Below are positions 1-11,145 of a DNA stretch of 64,000 nt, piece after piece. The stretch's first letter is position 1. Each line of letters opens with the position of its first letter. A program made the position numbers and the translations under genes. Below the pieces are notes generated by a model, which saw only the letters and a program-made list of their open reading frames with translations, was not told where the DNA came from and made no database searches. Source of the DNA: Arenicola marina (taxonomy: Eukaryota > Annelida > Polychaeta > Arenicolidae); assembly GCA_964019135.1 (NCBI GenBank), contig OZ025260.1, positions 10,596,254-10,660,253 of the forward strand, given 5' to 3'.

Positions 1-9
1 AAGGCCATG

Positions 10-200
10 GTTGGTTGGTGGGTTTGTTGTGTATTCAGAACGTGTCAACCAATTTCAACTGGACATATCGCGTCAATTGGAGAAGAAAGGGAAGAGCGGA
101 GCCATGTTCCCACGATAACCGCCTACTCTTTAGAAGAAGGACATGGGTTCTCTATCCTGCGACCCCACAGACAGACATCTAACCCACTGAGCTATCCAAT
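10..200 (-). mobile_element. tRNA-derived SINE (family 1), internally shortened copy
   Basis: On the minus strand this starts with a tRNA-like A box (TAGCTCAGTGGGTTAG) and ends in a CCAACCAACCA tail. It shares the body of the copy at 45.3 kb, including a 'GTCGCAGGATA..GA..CCCATGTC' block and an 'ATTGACGCGATATG' block. The stretch between A box and body, which should hold the B box, is missing, so this copy should not be transcribed by Pol III. The 7-bp word ggccatg lies on both sides (3-9 and 201-207) and is a likely target-site duplication. Confidence 0.75.
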
Positions 201-209
201 GGCCATGAC

Positions 210-1423
210 AACACACTGAGTGAAAGATTTATTTGCCGTGTCCAAAAACAAACCAACAAAGCTCCTTTGCGGAAGATACGGAAATGTAAAATCACCAAAG
301 TTAAAGTTAAACAAATAACAAATTTAATATATGGAGTATTCGTTTTCACAAGACTTCAAATGATTTAAGTTCAGTTCAAAAATGAATGTATGATTTATAT
401 CTGATATCTGGTAATTTGGCGCTGTTCAATCTGACAAAGAAAAATTGCAATTAGCATTAAAGAATTGCATGATTAAAAGAGTCGGTGACTGATTAAATAT
501 GTCATTGCCAGCAGCATTTGTGACAAAACAAAATCAGATAATTCGCGAAAAAAAGATTTATTTCAATGTTTTTCCGGCCAAGTTTTTTTCTAGATTCTGT
601 TTTAGTGATTACCGCTGGCAAACATTCCGGTCGCATCAATATCAGTCCAGCCAAATTACAAAAACAACAGAAAATAATCCACTCAATTATCACCGTCATA
701 ACTTTCTACTGAACGCAGCTCATCAGTAGCGTATCCACTTCTTTAATCAGCTAGCAGATCACTGGACAATAGCTGAAAGCTCGGCCTATAATGCCAAGGG
801 TTGGAGCAAGATTGCTTGATATCATGGTTCAGATAGATCCATAAATGTAACATGAACTTGTCCTGTCGATTGGTTCTCTGTGAAATGAACTTTTTAAGCC
901 TTTTCTTTGATGTCGTCCATGATTACCTGCAACATCAAATGACGGGAGATGTTCGCTTTTTGGATCCGTCGAACCACTGGTCAAAACGAAACTCGTTTGT
1001 AGTTTATACGTGGAAGTATTAATATATGGATAATCATGTATATTTGTCAAAAAACTTAACTGGGCACCGGTATTTTAATAACCAAACGGATATAAATGTG
1101 GGTGGTATTCGTCTGACGCGCAGTGTTCTGTTGTTGCAACGACAAGGCATCGCTATAAGTTGGTTTTAATTGACAACTGTAACTGACGTACAACGAACTT
1201 CTCACAACAGTGCGTGCACCAGGAGTGCGCATTGTGGAAATATCAAGTTCAATTGCTCCCCGCGCCGCGTAGCTTCGTTAGCAAGGCCAAAGCCCTGGGC
1301 TGTAGACCGACACACAACTGTAGTAATACATGCCTGACATTTCGTCTCAACATCATGATATGTAGTTACCTTATCAGTCTCCATATAATAGTTGCAAACT
1401 AGCGGAGTCAACTCAAGCCAACT
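210..1423. other. Upstream region of the receptor gene
   Basis: AT-rich sequence without a convincing coding exon. The reading frames here are short and lack recognisable domains. A TATA-like 'gatataaatg' near 1089-1098, about 335 bp before the chosen ATG, could be part of a promoter for the receptor gene, but this is only a weak motif match. Confidence 0.3.
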
Positions 1424-4400
1424 ATGGGTGCGATGGCGGCGATGGTCATCTCCGTAGCATGCATGATGCTTACTGCGAACCCTCGTTGTTTTGGGGATAT
1501 TATACTGACCCATGAACCGCGTTATGACTTGAATGATTTCACGGCCTCTGCCATGCGCGATAAGGCGTCTCTACCGGTAGCCTGGAGTGACCACCTCATC
1601 GCGCACCTCGCACGCACATTGGTCCGGCATAGGCACCTACCGAGCACGTACCTGGGCTTGTTAGCCGAGGTACTGGAAGTCGGGGAGTTTTGGTTCCGCA
1701 AGTGTCGCAAAGGGCGGATCCATCCGTTAACTCAACCCTTTGAGTCCTTCTTCACGCGGTCAGTATGTGATAGAAGGATATTGTGGCAAGCTAGTCATGA
1801 AGTGGCATCGCTGAGTTTGGTTGTTATTGCGCCACCTGGCTTTGTAGTCAACTTCACGTTATTTGATGCGTCGGCCACAGAACGCGGTTGTAAAAATAAT
1901 TTTATTCAGCCCGTGAGGTCCTGTGGTCATCCTAGGAGACAGATACTGTGTAGCAATACAATACCGCGACATTTCATTAGCACGAACAGACTAATCAACT
2001 TAGAATTAACCTCAACTCGGCATCCCATGCTGGTGAGCTATGAATACCATATCCACCGCAATATTTCTTTTCCTTTTCGATGCGGCAATGAGTCCGTGTC
2101 TAGTAATTTGCTAGTGCTAAGTCACACCATTCGTTTTGAGGATTGGAAGGAGAGTGTCTACATTTGGCACGTTCACACTGAACTGCCATTCACCCGTGTG
2201 CTGGTGCTCGGAACACCGCAGCTCGAGGCTGAGGACGTCGCGGGAAACATCACAGTATCTGTCACTGCTTACAATGGACCCTGGTGGTACATGTCACCTC
2301 TGGACAGGATGACGTCACCGTACAGCGTGCTGGCCGAGTTGACATGTCGTTTATCACTTCCGGAAGTTAAATGTAATTGCGCTGAAGACTGTAACCGGTG
2401 GCCGACTGCCGGTCTGTATGCCGCCGGAAATATAGGAGACGTCACTCTGGTAATGGCTGTGCGACATCGCCCAGACGAACGGATATCAGGAGCTTACCGC
2501 ATCCGTATACCGGTCCTGGAGGACAGGATGGACACGGTATGCCCAGGACCAAGCTGCGTCACCCACAACGTTGAAATGACGGACGACACCCAGCACGCGT
2601 ACCTTTCAGATATCCGAGTGAATTACTCCAGGAACGCTGTGATGTTCCAATTAAACCTCTCAAGCACTGTAAGAGACACTTACCTCGTGGTCGATTTTTA
2701 CTTCCATTTTGCGTTTATCCGCCGTCTTTACGTGGATGTCGGTCGCAATTGCGAAATCAGCGGTATCCATATTTACACTGATGTAACGGGCTTGTACAGC
2801 TATTGCACACAACACGGGTTCCAACATCTAAATGATACAAGACTTGCCGGTGGCCTCAACTTTGGAACATCTGAAATCCAAATATATATCAAGGGTTACA
2901 GCTATATTTTTAAAGCCGCTCTTGGTCTAGGTGTTTCTCTGTCCAAGTGTCGTGGAATCATGCCATCGGTGTTCATAATGGGCGATTATAACTTGGTCTT
3001 TGTTGGAGGTAATCGTGACCTTATCACTAAGATGAATACAAGTGTTACTCCAGAATCAGGCTGCGTGGTGGTTTTTCTCGTCTCTGCTGACAACTCATGG
3101 TGGGACGGCGACACCCAGCTATTGCTTCCCCATTCACCAACTCATAGACTTCGGGTTAATATGACCTGCATTGCTTCCGTATTTAACCAGTTTGGGCCAC
3201 AATCAAAAATCAAATACTCCCTCGTTGATGACCAAATGTTCCGTTACGATGACGTTTATCTCTGGAACGCTAGCGAGAATTTCACTGCGGATGAGAATTT
3301 CTTTCCGCCTGACGATTTGCTGCCAGGGGTACGTAGAACAGCAACGTTTGTAACCCAAGGAGTGATGCTGGAGCTCATCCTCGGTCAATTTACTGCCAGT
3401 CGTATCATCTCAATGGAAATTATATCACAGGAAGTGTGCGTCAATGAAGAAGAGAAATCACTTGAGGTGACCATTGGTCTGGTAGCGATACAATGGCCGT
3501 GTCAGCGGTTTGAACTAGTGCCCTCACCGAACACGTCAAATGTATTCTTCAGTCTGCACATAACCCGATTTACACCAGACTTATTCTGTTGCGTGTCCGT
3601 GTTTTACATCACCCAAGAAGAAGGATGCCTTCCTCAACTAATCCGAGAGGTGGAGTTCATATCTTCGTATCCCGATGACTTCATCAGCACTCGTGTCGAC
3701 AGTTGGACTTCCAAAGCGACCAGCGACGCAGGGAGGCCCTTGGCCGCATACGTGGCGAGCTACGGCATGTTTCCCCAGCGGCAGATGACCTTGGTGGGGT
3801 CGATGGTGCCTCACTGGAGACCTACGACCTGAAGGTGATTTCGCAGGGGACGGACTGCCAAGCGACGCTGAAGTACAGCCTGAGGGACCTGAGTCAGCAG
3901 TACCGGGACACGTCCTTCAACACCTCGTCCGCTCTGCCGCCCTGGGACATGTGCGCGGGTCACACCTGCTACCTCTACTGGGGCAGGACTAACATGACAT
4001 GGGAGGAAGCCAGGACCTTCTGCCAGGGCCACGGAGGCGATCTGCTCTCCCTGGGAAGTAACACGGAGTGGAAAACTATCGCCAAATGGCTGTTACACAC
4101 CCGGATAGGGCCGTTCAACGACAGCCAGGTCGCAGGAAGTCACAACAGAGTGAAGTCAGACAATGCGATCATACATCTCGGACTCACTGGCAAATCAGAG
4201 GTGGGTAGCTGACGGCATGTTTGCGGTATCTTTTCATTCGTTACTCTTGTCGCTCTCAATTAACGCGTAGCTGTAAACTAATACGTCACAGGCGTAAACT
4301 GAAGGGCGAGCGCAATTTTGTTAGCACACTTTCTCTTTTGAACCGATTAGAAGGCAGACCCCGATTAAGGTACCTGGCCATATCTCGTTCAGTTCATCCA

Positions 4401-7400
4401 TAATAATTGCTAATATCTGAACTATGTACACAACAAGATCGTCATTCAGAATGGTGCTGAAAACTACGGAATTTAATTCGTCATTGAGATTACTTGTGTG
4501 TTAACTGAGAAAGGGAATTAATTATCTATAAGAGTAACCTGGTATGCAAAACCACAGGGTAAATAAATATATAGACGGAAGAATATCATCAGGATAAATT
4601 TGATACAAATTAAGTCAATCCAAATGAAAACACCCTAAAATTGTAAACGAACTACATATAGTGTGCAGTTTTGGGGAGAAACAAGCCTTGATTGTGAGAA
4701 CATTGATATAACACTTTTACGTTGATATATATTGCTATATATTGATTATTATGTGCTAATGCAAGTCACAATATTGGCCTATGTACCCATAGCTGCCGCA
4801 CATATCAAAAGCTATTTTAATACTAAATATGGTCAGTGTAAACAAGTCTCAGACTAGAAGGAAGAAGAATTATGTGTAATTAACAACATGAAGAATATGC
4901 CCCCCGCCTGCCCGTAAGTTCCTGGATCCGCCCCTGAATTGTTTTTCCTTTAATTAGGGCAGGCTCCGATGGACCGATGGCACACCGTATGTGTTCAAGC
5001 AGTGGCATGTCTCTGGGCGTCATAGACAAGTGCCCCGGACACACATCTGCAGCAAATACTGGCAGGACGGCCGACTGACGGGATGCCACCGTCTGGAATA
5101 CAACCAACTGCTGGGAGATGCCTTCATGACCCTTCAACCGGTTCATGGGGCGCATCAACTGTGCACTGGACTTCTGACCTTTAATGGGCTCAGTGACATG
5201 GCATGGGCGAAGGTGAACTGCACAACACGCTCACCATCATCGGCGGTCATATGCGAGAAACCACGTCAAGTAACTGAAAATACAACAACGTCGTTTCATT
5301 TAAGATGGAGAAACTATTTCAGCGGGTACCCGCCTATGTATATAAGCGTGGCCAGCAAATGTGTTAAAATTATCAAGAGGATTGCCCGGGAATCGGGGTC
5401 TGTCGACCAACCGTGTCAAAGGGAAGGTGCGGAAATAGCAACTCCACAAGATGTGCTCGGTATGGTGTCCATTGTAAGAAAAATGCTCAACCGAGAAGAG
5501 ACTGATCACCTGCTGCTATATGACTTGGATTCCAATACATGTCTTGTGGTTGGCTTTCCCCACCCTGGAGATTTATGGTCAGAGGACAGTTTCAAAGTAC
5601 TAGCGCAAGAGGTAAACTGCACCGATATATCCACGATGTCCAATGTTGAGTTTGCGTTATGTGTCCGCAAGGCAGAGATTTATAATAGTATGTGCTTCAC
5701 TGGACATTATCAGTGCTTCGATGGGACCTGTATCTTAGAGGTGTACCGATGTGATGGCAGGACCGACTGCCCTGATGGCAGCGACGAGACACGATGTGAG
5801 CCACTCTGTGAGTACTATACGGGGTCAGACGGCAGAACCGCAAACGGCAGTGTCAGTTACTGCAGGGTTCGGTGCCAACTACCTGAATGTTCCTGCAACG
5901 CCCGGTTCTATCAATGCGAACAAGGCGGTTGCGTTCCCTGGTCTGATGTCTGTGATGGCGATAACGACTGTAGTGACCTCACCGATGAACTTTATTGCAG
6001 CAGAGCTGCAGGGCAACCACAGCGGGTACCGCAGCAGCCATCACAAACATTTAAATGTTCGATGCACGAAAGTATCCCTCTCTCTCTCGTGACCGACTTT
6101 ATTCCAGATTGCCTTGACAGTTCAATGGATGAAGAACTATTCTTGGAGCACTATTCCGGAAGCATCCAGTTTCCGGGAAGGCTGTGCGAGTCTGATGATC
6201 ACACAACATGTCACTCAGGCTTCCCACGCTGCTTCCCACGTGACAAGCTATGTGTGTATGAACGGGACGACCTCGGGCGCATGGCCCACTGCCGCGATGG
6301 ATCTCACTTCCGTGCCTGCCACAAGATGGACTGCCTTGGAATGTTCAAGTGCCCGGATGACTACTGTATTCCTGTCCACATGGTGTGCGACGGCCGAGGC
6401 GACTGCCCGAGTAGCGAAGATGAACACCTTTGTGACGTCATATCGTGCCCCGGCTTGTTACTGTGCACGGAGGACAAAGTTTGCGTACATCCGGATTACA
6501 TACTCGATAGAAGTCCCCAGTGTACGAGATCCCGAGACGACGAAGCGCCGTTCCAGAGAGATCCCTGTCCGCCACTCTGTGTCTGTTATGGGCAATTTGT
6601 CAAATGTGAAGCCGCCCGTATCCCTATCACCTCATACCCAATCAAGTCCCTGCTCATCTCTGAACAAATAGTAATTCTTTCATCGACATCCTTCTCCCAA
6701 TATACAAGTTTGCTTTGCCTCCGATTACAGAAATGCAGCTTGTCTCTCAGCCGACCAGTCAGTGTGTTTAGAACGCTTTCAAATTTAATACGTTTAGATC
6801 TATCATTTAATAACATTAGTAATTTACTTTCGTATACATTTAAAGGGTTACATAACCTTCGCGAATTAATCCTTAGGGGCAACCCTATACAGTTACTTCA
6901 CCCTAAGTCCATCAGCTTGTTTTCTGAGCTTCGAGTGCTGGATGTTCAAAATCTGAACCTTGTATCTATTGCGCCGTGTACATTTGCCAATCAAAGGCGC
7001 TTACTGAGACTGAACTTGGCTGGGAACATGCTAAGCATGATATCGAAGGACACTTGGTGTGGACTCACCTCATTATCTCTGTTGGATATATCGGGCACAG
7101 AGCAAGCGGCCATGTCAAGCGACGCCTTCGAGATGCTGGCCAATCTGAGGCACCTGATCGTATCTGTTCCTCAATATTGCTGTCTTGTTCCCGAGTCGGT
7201 CGTGTGTGGAGATTCCCTGCTCGGCGACTATCAGTGTCACGGTCTGTTGTACAACACAGCCTTCAGGTCCCTCTACTGGGTCAGTGGCTGCGTCATCACA
7301 GCGCTTAATATTGGCGCCGGGTTGTTTTGGATGCAGACATTCCACAAGGGTCTATTTAACAGAATTATGTTAACCATGACTGTGAGTGACGTGGTAATGG

Positions 7401-8092
7401 GTGGATGTCTGTTGGCCGTGGCTGTTCAAGATGTACTGTATGGAGACCTATTTTCTATGATGAAGCAGCAGTGGCAGAGGTCTGGGCCTTGCCTCTTTGT
7501 GATGAGCCTTTCGTTTTGTTCATTCTTCGTCACGGCCACCTTACAACTGGTTGTGGTTCTCATGCGATTGGTTGGCATTCTGTATCCATTTAAGAATCGG
7601 AGGTTATCGAAGAGATCCACGGCAATAGTGTTAAGTATTCTAATTCCTACAACTTTTGCCGCTGGCCTTGTACTTGTATTTCATGACGGAGGAGTATGGA
7701 CATATCCTAGAAGTCCATCATCGACATGCAGCGCCCTCTACACAAAGAATGATGAACTTCTGCCGTTGTCCAGCATTTTGCTTCTGTCTCTTTACGCGGC
7801 GATTTTTGTTCCCCTTCTTGTTTCAACATGTGTGGTAAATCGGTCATTAGATCGAACAACCACGGTCACTAAACATGGCGGGCGAGATTATAGATCTGCC
7901 AAGCTGCGTCTAATCATGGGTCTGTGGATAGGAATAGCTTTCTTTGCACTGATGAGTATTGTGATTGCACTGGTTGCGACTGAACAAATAACAGAGGCTG
8001 TCGGAAGTATTGCAATGTCATTAAGCGTTCTGCCTCTGCAAGCATTTTGGAATCCATTTTTGCACACGTTCACAGCGATTATGAGGCGGTGA
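1424..8092 (+). CDS. Large LGR/GRL101-like receptor: extracellular region, C-type lectin, LDLa x3, LRR, 7TM
   Basis: Two exons are readable: 1424-4200 and 4958-8088 or beyond, with a phase-0 GT-AG intron between KSE and GRLRWTDG of one C-type lectin domain. The ATG at 1424 starts a hydrophobic signal-like segment. About 800 residues of unclassified, N-glycosylation-rich ectodomain follow. Next come a C-type lectin domain (about 3.94-5.27 kb), a degenerate second one (5.34-5.67 kb), three LDLa repeats with CDG..DC..DE motifs (about 5.69-5.80, 5.87-6.00, 6.32-6.44 kb), an LRR N-cap with five to six LRRs (6.56-7.23 kb) and seven hydrophobic helices (7.26-8.08 kb) ending NPFLHTF. The order LDLa-LRR-7TM is that of type C LGR and snail GRL101 receptors. 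The usual DRY is replaced by MRLVG, so coupling may be altered. The frame changes once near 3.79-3.83 kb, where one inserted base or two deleted bases would be needed; this could be a sequencing error or real damage. Ligand unknown. Confidence 0.8.
4201..4957 (+). other. Intron 1 of the receptor gene, with a hAT-like MITE end next to the acceptor
   Basis: The intron begins GTGGGT and ends TTAATTAG and interrupts the lectin domain in phase 0. At 4918-4936 it carries the reverse complement of CAGGGGCGGATCCAGG, the same 16 bases that open the MITE at 9636. Only one end is seen here. It lies about 20 bases upstream of the acceptor, so the polypyrimidine tract abuts the transposon end. Confidence 0.65.
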
Positions 8093-8206
8093 GTCCGATA
8101 GTGTCAGTTGAATGATTAGTTTATTATTTTGCATTCATGTACATTCTGTTTCTTTTACTAGAGAGTTGCACTATCTTGTGTCTCTTATGTACGCGCCGAA
8201 TGTTAA

Positions 8207-8598
8207 AGTTGTATAGCGAGCTCTTTCCCGCCAAAACTATAGGTCAAAATACAAATAAGAATTAGTCCTTGAATCAGTCAAGATTTCTTTTGTCTATGCT
8301 CCATCCATGCCAGAGTGTCAAATGGAGTCTCTTGCCCGTGATATCAATTTACCACAGATTTTCAACTCAGTGGTAAACGTCATCAGTTTGTGTGCTTCGC
8401 GATGCTTTGGTAGAAGTAGCAGTGCCGCGACAGAATTCTGTGGTGTCCCGGGATAGACACGTCTGCCACATCACAGTCGAAACGGCGATGTTTATCAGGT
8501 TTCTGAATTTATAGAATAAAACAATCGACTTTTCAGCATATTTTGATATAAATTTCGCCTGGGCTTAGTTTTGGCGGGAAAGAACTCGATATGCAACT
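8207..8598. mobile_element. TTAA-target MITE, 392 bp, long terminal inverted repeats
   Basis: TTAA lies on both sides (8203-8206 and 8599-8602). The ends are inverted repeats of about 33 bases with few mismatches: the left begins AGTTGTATAGCGAGCTCTTT, followed by CCCGCCAAAACTA, and the right is its near complement. There is no coding capacity. TTAA target duplication is typical of piggyBac-type elements, but the tips do not match the usual piggyBac CCC start, so the family is left open. It lies just downstream of the last readable receptor exon, probably inside its next intron. Confidence 0.8.
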
Positions 8599-8877
8599 TT
8601 AAATATAACCAGCGAGAATAAGCTGCCCTTGATGAACTGCACGTGTTATTTAGAGTTGACGAGAAAACAGTATGTCCTATAATTACCGCCTTGAATTATC
8701 ATCAAAGACGACCTATGATTGTATTTGGTGATGACGAGTCATAATATGTTGTTTGGCAAACTTCCATGTACTTCGCCAAGAATGGAAAGTCGGACTCGTT
8801 CTCTATCCAGTATGCATACTTGGATGCTAACGCAGACGGCAAATAGCATTACAAGATAAGGTATTACAATGGAAATT

Positions 8878-9046
8878 AAATAGTCGTTCAGATTTTGTAT
8901 TGTACTTTTCTAGTATTGGAACTTTTTGTAGGGTATCTTTCTTGTATTGTATTTTTCTTGTGTTTGATGATCAGATGTATGAAAATGACATTTTATCCTT
9001 GTATTTTATGTAATGTGACACGAAACTGCTATTTTTGGAAACAAAT

Positions 9047-9088
<42 letters not shown>

Positions 9089-9098
9089 GTCGTTCAGA
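8878..9098 (+). mobile_element. Poly(A)-tailed retroposon with 15-bp target duplication
   Basis: A T-rich stretch of about 160 bases is followed by about 35 adenines (9052-9086). The word aaatagtcgttcaga occurs immediately before it (8878-8892) and again after the poly(A) (9084-9098). This is the signature of target-primed reverse transcription by a LINE machine. The body has no ORF or tRNA boxes. It may be a 5'-truncated LINE tail or the 3' end of a processed transcript. The intact tail and repeats suggest a fairly young insertion. Confidence 0.8.
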
Positions 9099-9635
9099 AT
9101 GCAGGTTTCGGTCACAAATTGTGTATTTTACTAACTGCAGAGGATATTGCTGATTTCTAGACTGCATTATTGAAACAAACTGAAATTTTGATGTATATAT
9201 GTGTATATTTACGCAGCATAAACGGTTGTGGCGTTATAGTTTTTATATTTTTCTTCGTTCAAATTACGTTCCTATTGTTTCATGCTCAAGCCCAAATTAT
9301 ACACTCGTGGTCCTGAGCATTTCTCAATGTAGACAAATTAAACAGGTATATATATGTATACTGATAAAGCGTGTACCCGTGATGCGCTGTGCGATCCCAA
9401 CGCTTTACCGTCCAGTAATCTAGCATCTGAAACGAAATAATAACCCAGGAATTGGGCGCAAATGATCGTAAGTTATTACGAGTTGATGGTCGTGTGAATT
9501 TTGTACATTAACGTTCGATCTGACGGCGGCTAAGATTGTGTCACGTGACCCGCATATCGCGATGATGGACCATAACCGTCCTGCAGCCCCTTCAATGGAC
9601 TTGTATTGTCAATTACAGCTACATTGCATGGCGTG

Positions 9636-9789
9636 CAGGGGCGGATCCAGGGGTGCCGACCCCCCCTTTCAGGTCCACAATTTATACCATTTAACATATG
9701 AAAGCCGAAAACGGCCCTCCCTATCCAGCATATCTGGATCCAACCCCGAAACCGGTCCCCCCTATTCAGATTTTCTGGTTCCGCCACTG
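9636..9789. mobile_element. Short hAT-like MITE
   Basis: 154 bp with imperfect terminal inverted repeats, CAGGGGCGGATCCAG at the left and the complement of CAGTGGCGGAACCAG at the right. CAG(N)GGCGG tips are usual for non-autonomous hAT elements. The word gcatggc sits on both sides (9626-9632 and 9790-9796), offset by three bases on the left, and is a plausible 8-bp-type duplication. Confidence 0.65.
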
Positions 9790-10009
9790 GCATGGCAGTA
9801 TACGCAACACTCATGAGCACAAGCATGCATCATGCTTAAAACTATGTGCTATCGTGTCACGCTTTATGAATAAAAAAATTACATCAGACAAATTTGTGGT
9901 GCATTTAAAGAAATGCTAAACCGAACAAAAAAACAAGACCGACTTGAAACCCAACCGTTTTGCAATAAAGGGGAAAGAAGTGTTAAATACGTCAGACGTA
10001 AGCACTAAG

Positions 10010-10400
10010 ATCGGCTGGGAACTGAATGGCGAATATAATGTAAATTGCGGATCCTCGTTTCCCAGATAATTTCCCGTAAAAAACAGATGTTCCTCAAGGC
10101 TCGATCTTAGGATATCGTCTGTTTACTATATACGTTAATCAACGGGAGTAAATATTTTAGTTTCATTATATATGCGGATGACACCACTCTTCGCTGCAAT
10201 CAACACGAAAATGATGCATTCGAACGATATCTGAAACACCACTGATCTGTTACATATCACAAATTGGCTTAAGGAGCTTGCATCCAATGTAAACAAATGT
10301 ATATATGTATTATTTCGGAACCACCAGAAAATAATGAATGACCTCAACTTATTTATTAAAGGAAACAAAACTATTAGCCCTTGTAGCTGACCCAAGCGTT
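10010..10400 (+). mobile_element. Decayed LINE reverse-transcriptase fragment (jockey/CR1-like)
   Basis: Reading + frames in pieces gives DVPQGSILG near 10088, then IIYADDTTL near 10165 and a following NQHENDAFE segment. These are the conserved RT blocks before and at the catalytic YADD, in the right order and spacing. Stops and frame changes break the reading in several places, so it is an old, truncated copy. No 5' or 3' end can be defined. Confidence 0.65.
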
Positions 10401-10566
10401 TTTTTGCTATCCATGCGTCAACCCTCCAAAACGCAGATTTTTGGGACGCCCAAGTTGGTCGCAATATTTGTTTTCATAGTCTAAGCACTCACATTAGACG
10501 GATACAATCTGTTGAATTTTTAGTTGCTAAATCGATAGTGGTTCTCTGGCCTAATTTCTGGAAGAG

Positions 10567-11145
10567 ATGGTGTACTGTGCGGCTTGGAATTGTAACAATT
10601 CCAGCGCGAAGCGAAGCCACGGTATATCTTTTCCCACGTTTTCGCTAGCCCCTGGACAATCGAGATAAACTCAAATTCAACCGCATGTGGGCGCCACATG
10701 TATGATCATCCGTGACGTCACGCTCTGTGGAAAAATGGCGCCGCGCGTGAAAATACTGTCCACAGGATTGCAAATTTATTTCTTTGAACCCGTAAGACGT
10801 TTCGTGTTTTGCAAAGTTGCTTTCAGGACCAAAACATTAATAAGGCCTCACGATTATATTAAAGCAATATACTTACATGCGCCATCGTTAGAATCAAGAC
10901 TAAAAGTATCTCAACAATTATGATGCATATGTTTTATATCTCTTTGAGTCTGTAAAACAAACATTTCAACATAAAACTGCACGGTCTATTTTTATCGCGC
11001 GGACGTGACGTGACGTGCTTCTCTCCGGATAGCCCACAGGCTTTCAGGATTTAAATGCAAGACCGAATGTACTTATTTGACATGGAGAAGAGGTTGGTAA
11101 TACAAAAAATTACGGAATATATTGCTTTAACGTTTTTACCCGCTT
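10567..11145 (+). mobile_element. THAP-domain-coding repeat fragment, copy 1 (carries a nested MITE)
   Basis: From the ATG at 10567 the reading is MVYCAAWNCNNSS followed by a GISF segment, which matches the opening C-x4-C part of a THAP zinc finger; a shifted frame then gives PLDNRDKLKFNRMW, like the middle of the domain. The first frame stops at 10668. THAP domains are the DNA-binding part of P-element transposases and of host factors derived from them. A second copy at 30.3 kb aligns from the same point, so this is a dispersed repeat and not a unique gene. A CRE-like TGACGTCA and an AAAATGGCG motif follow in both copies. Confidence 0.6.
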
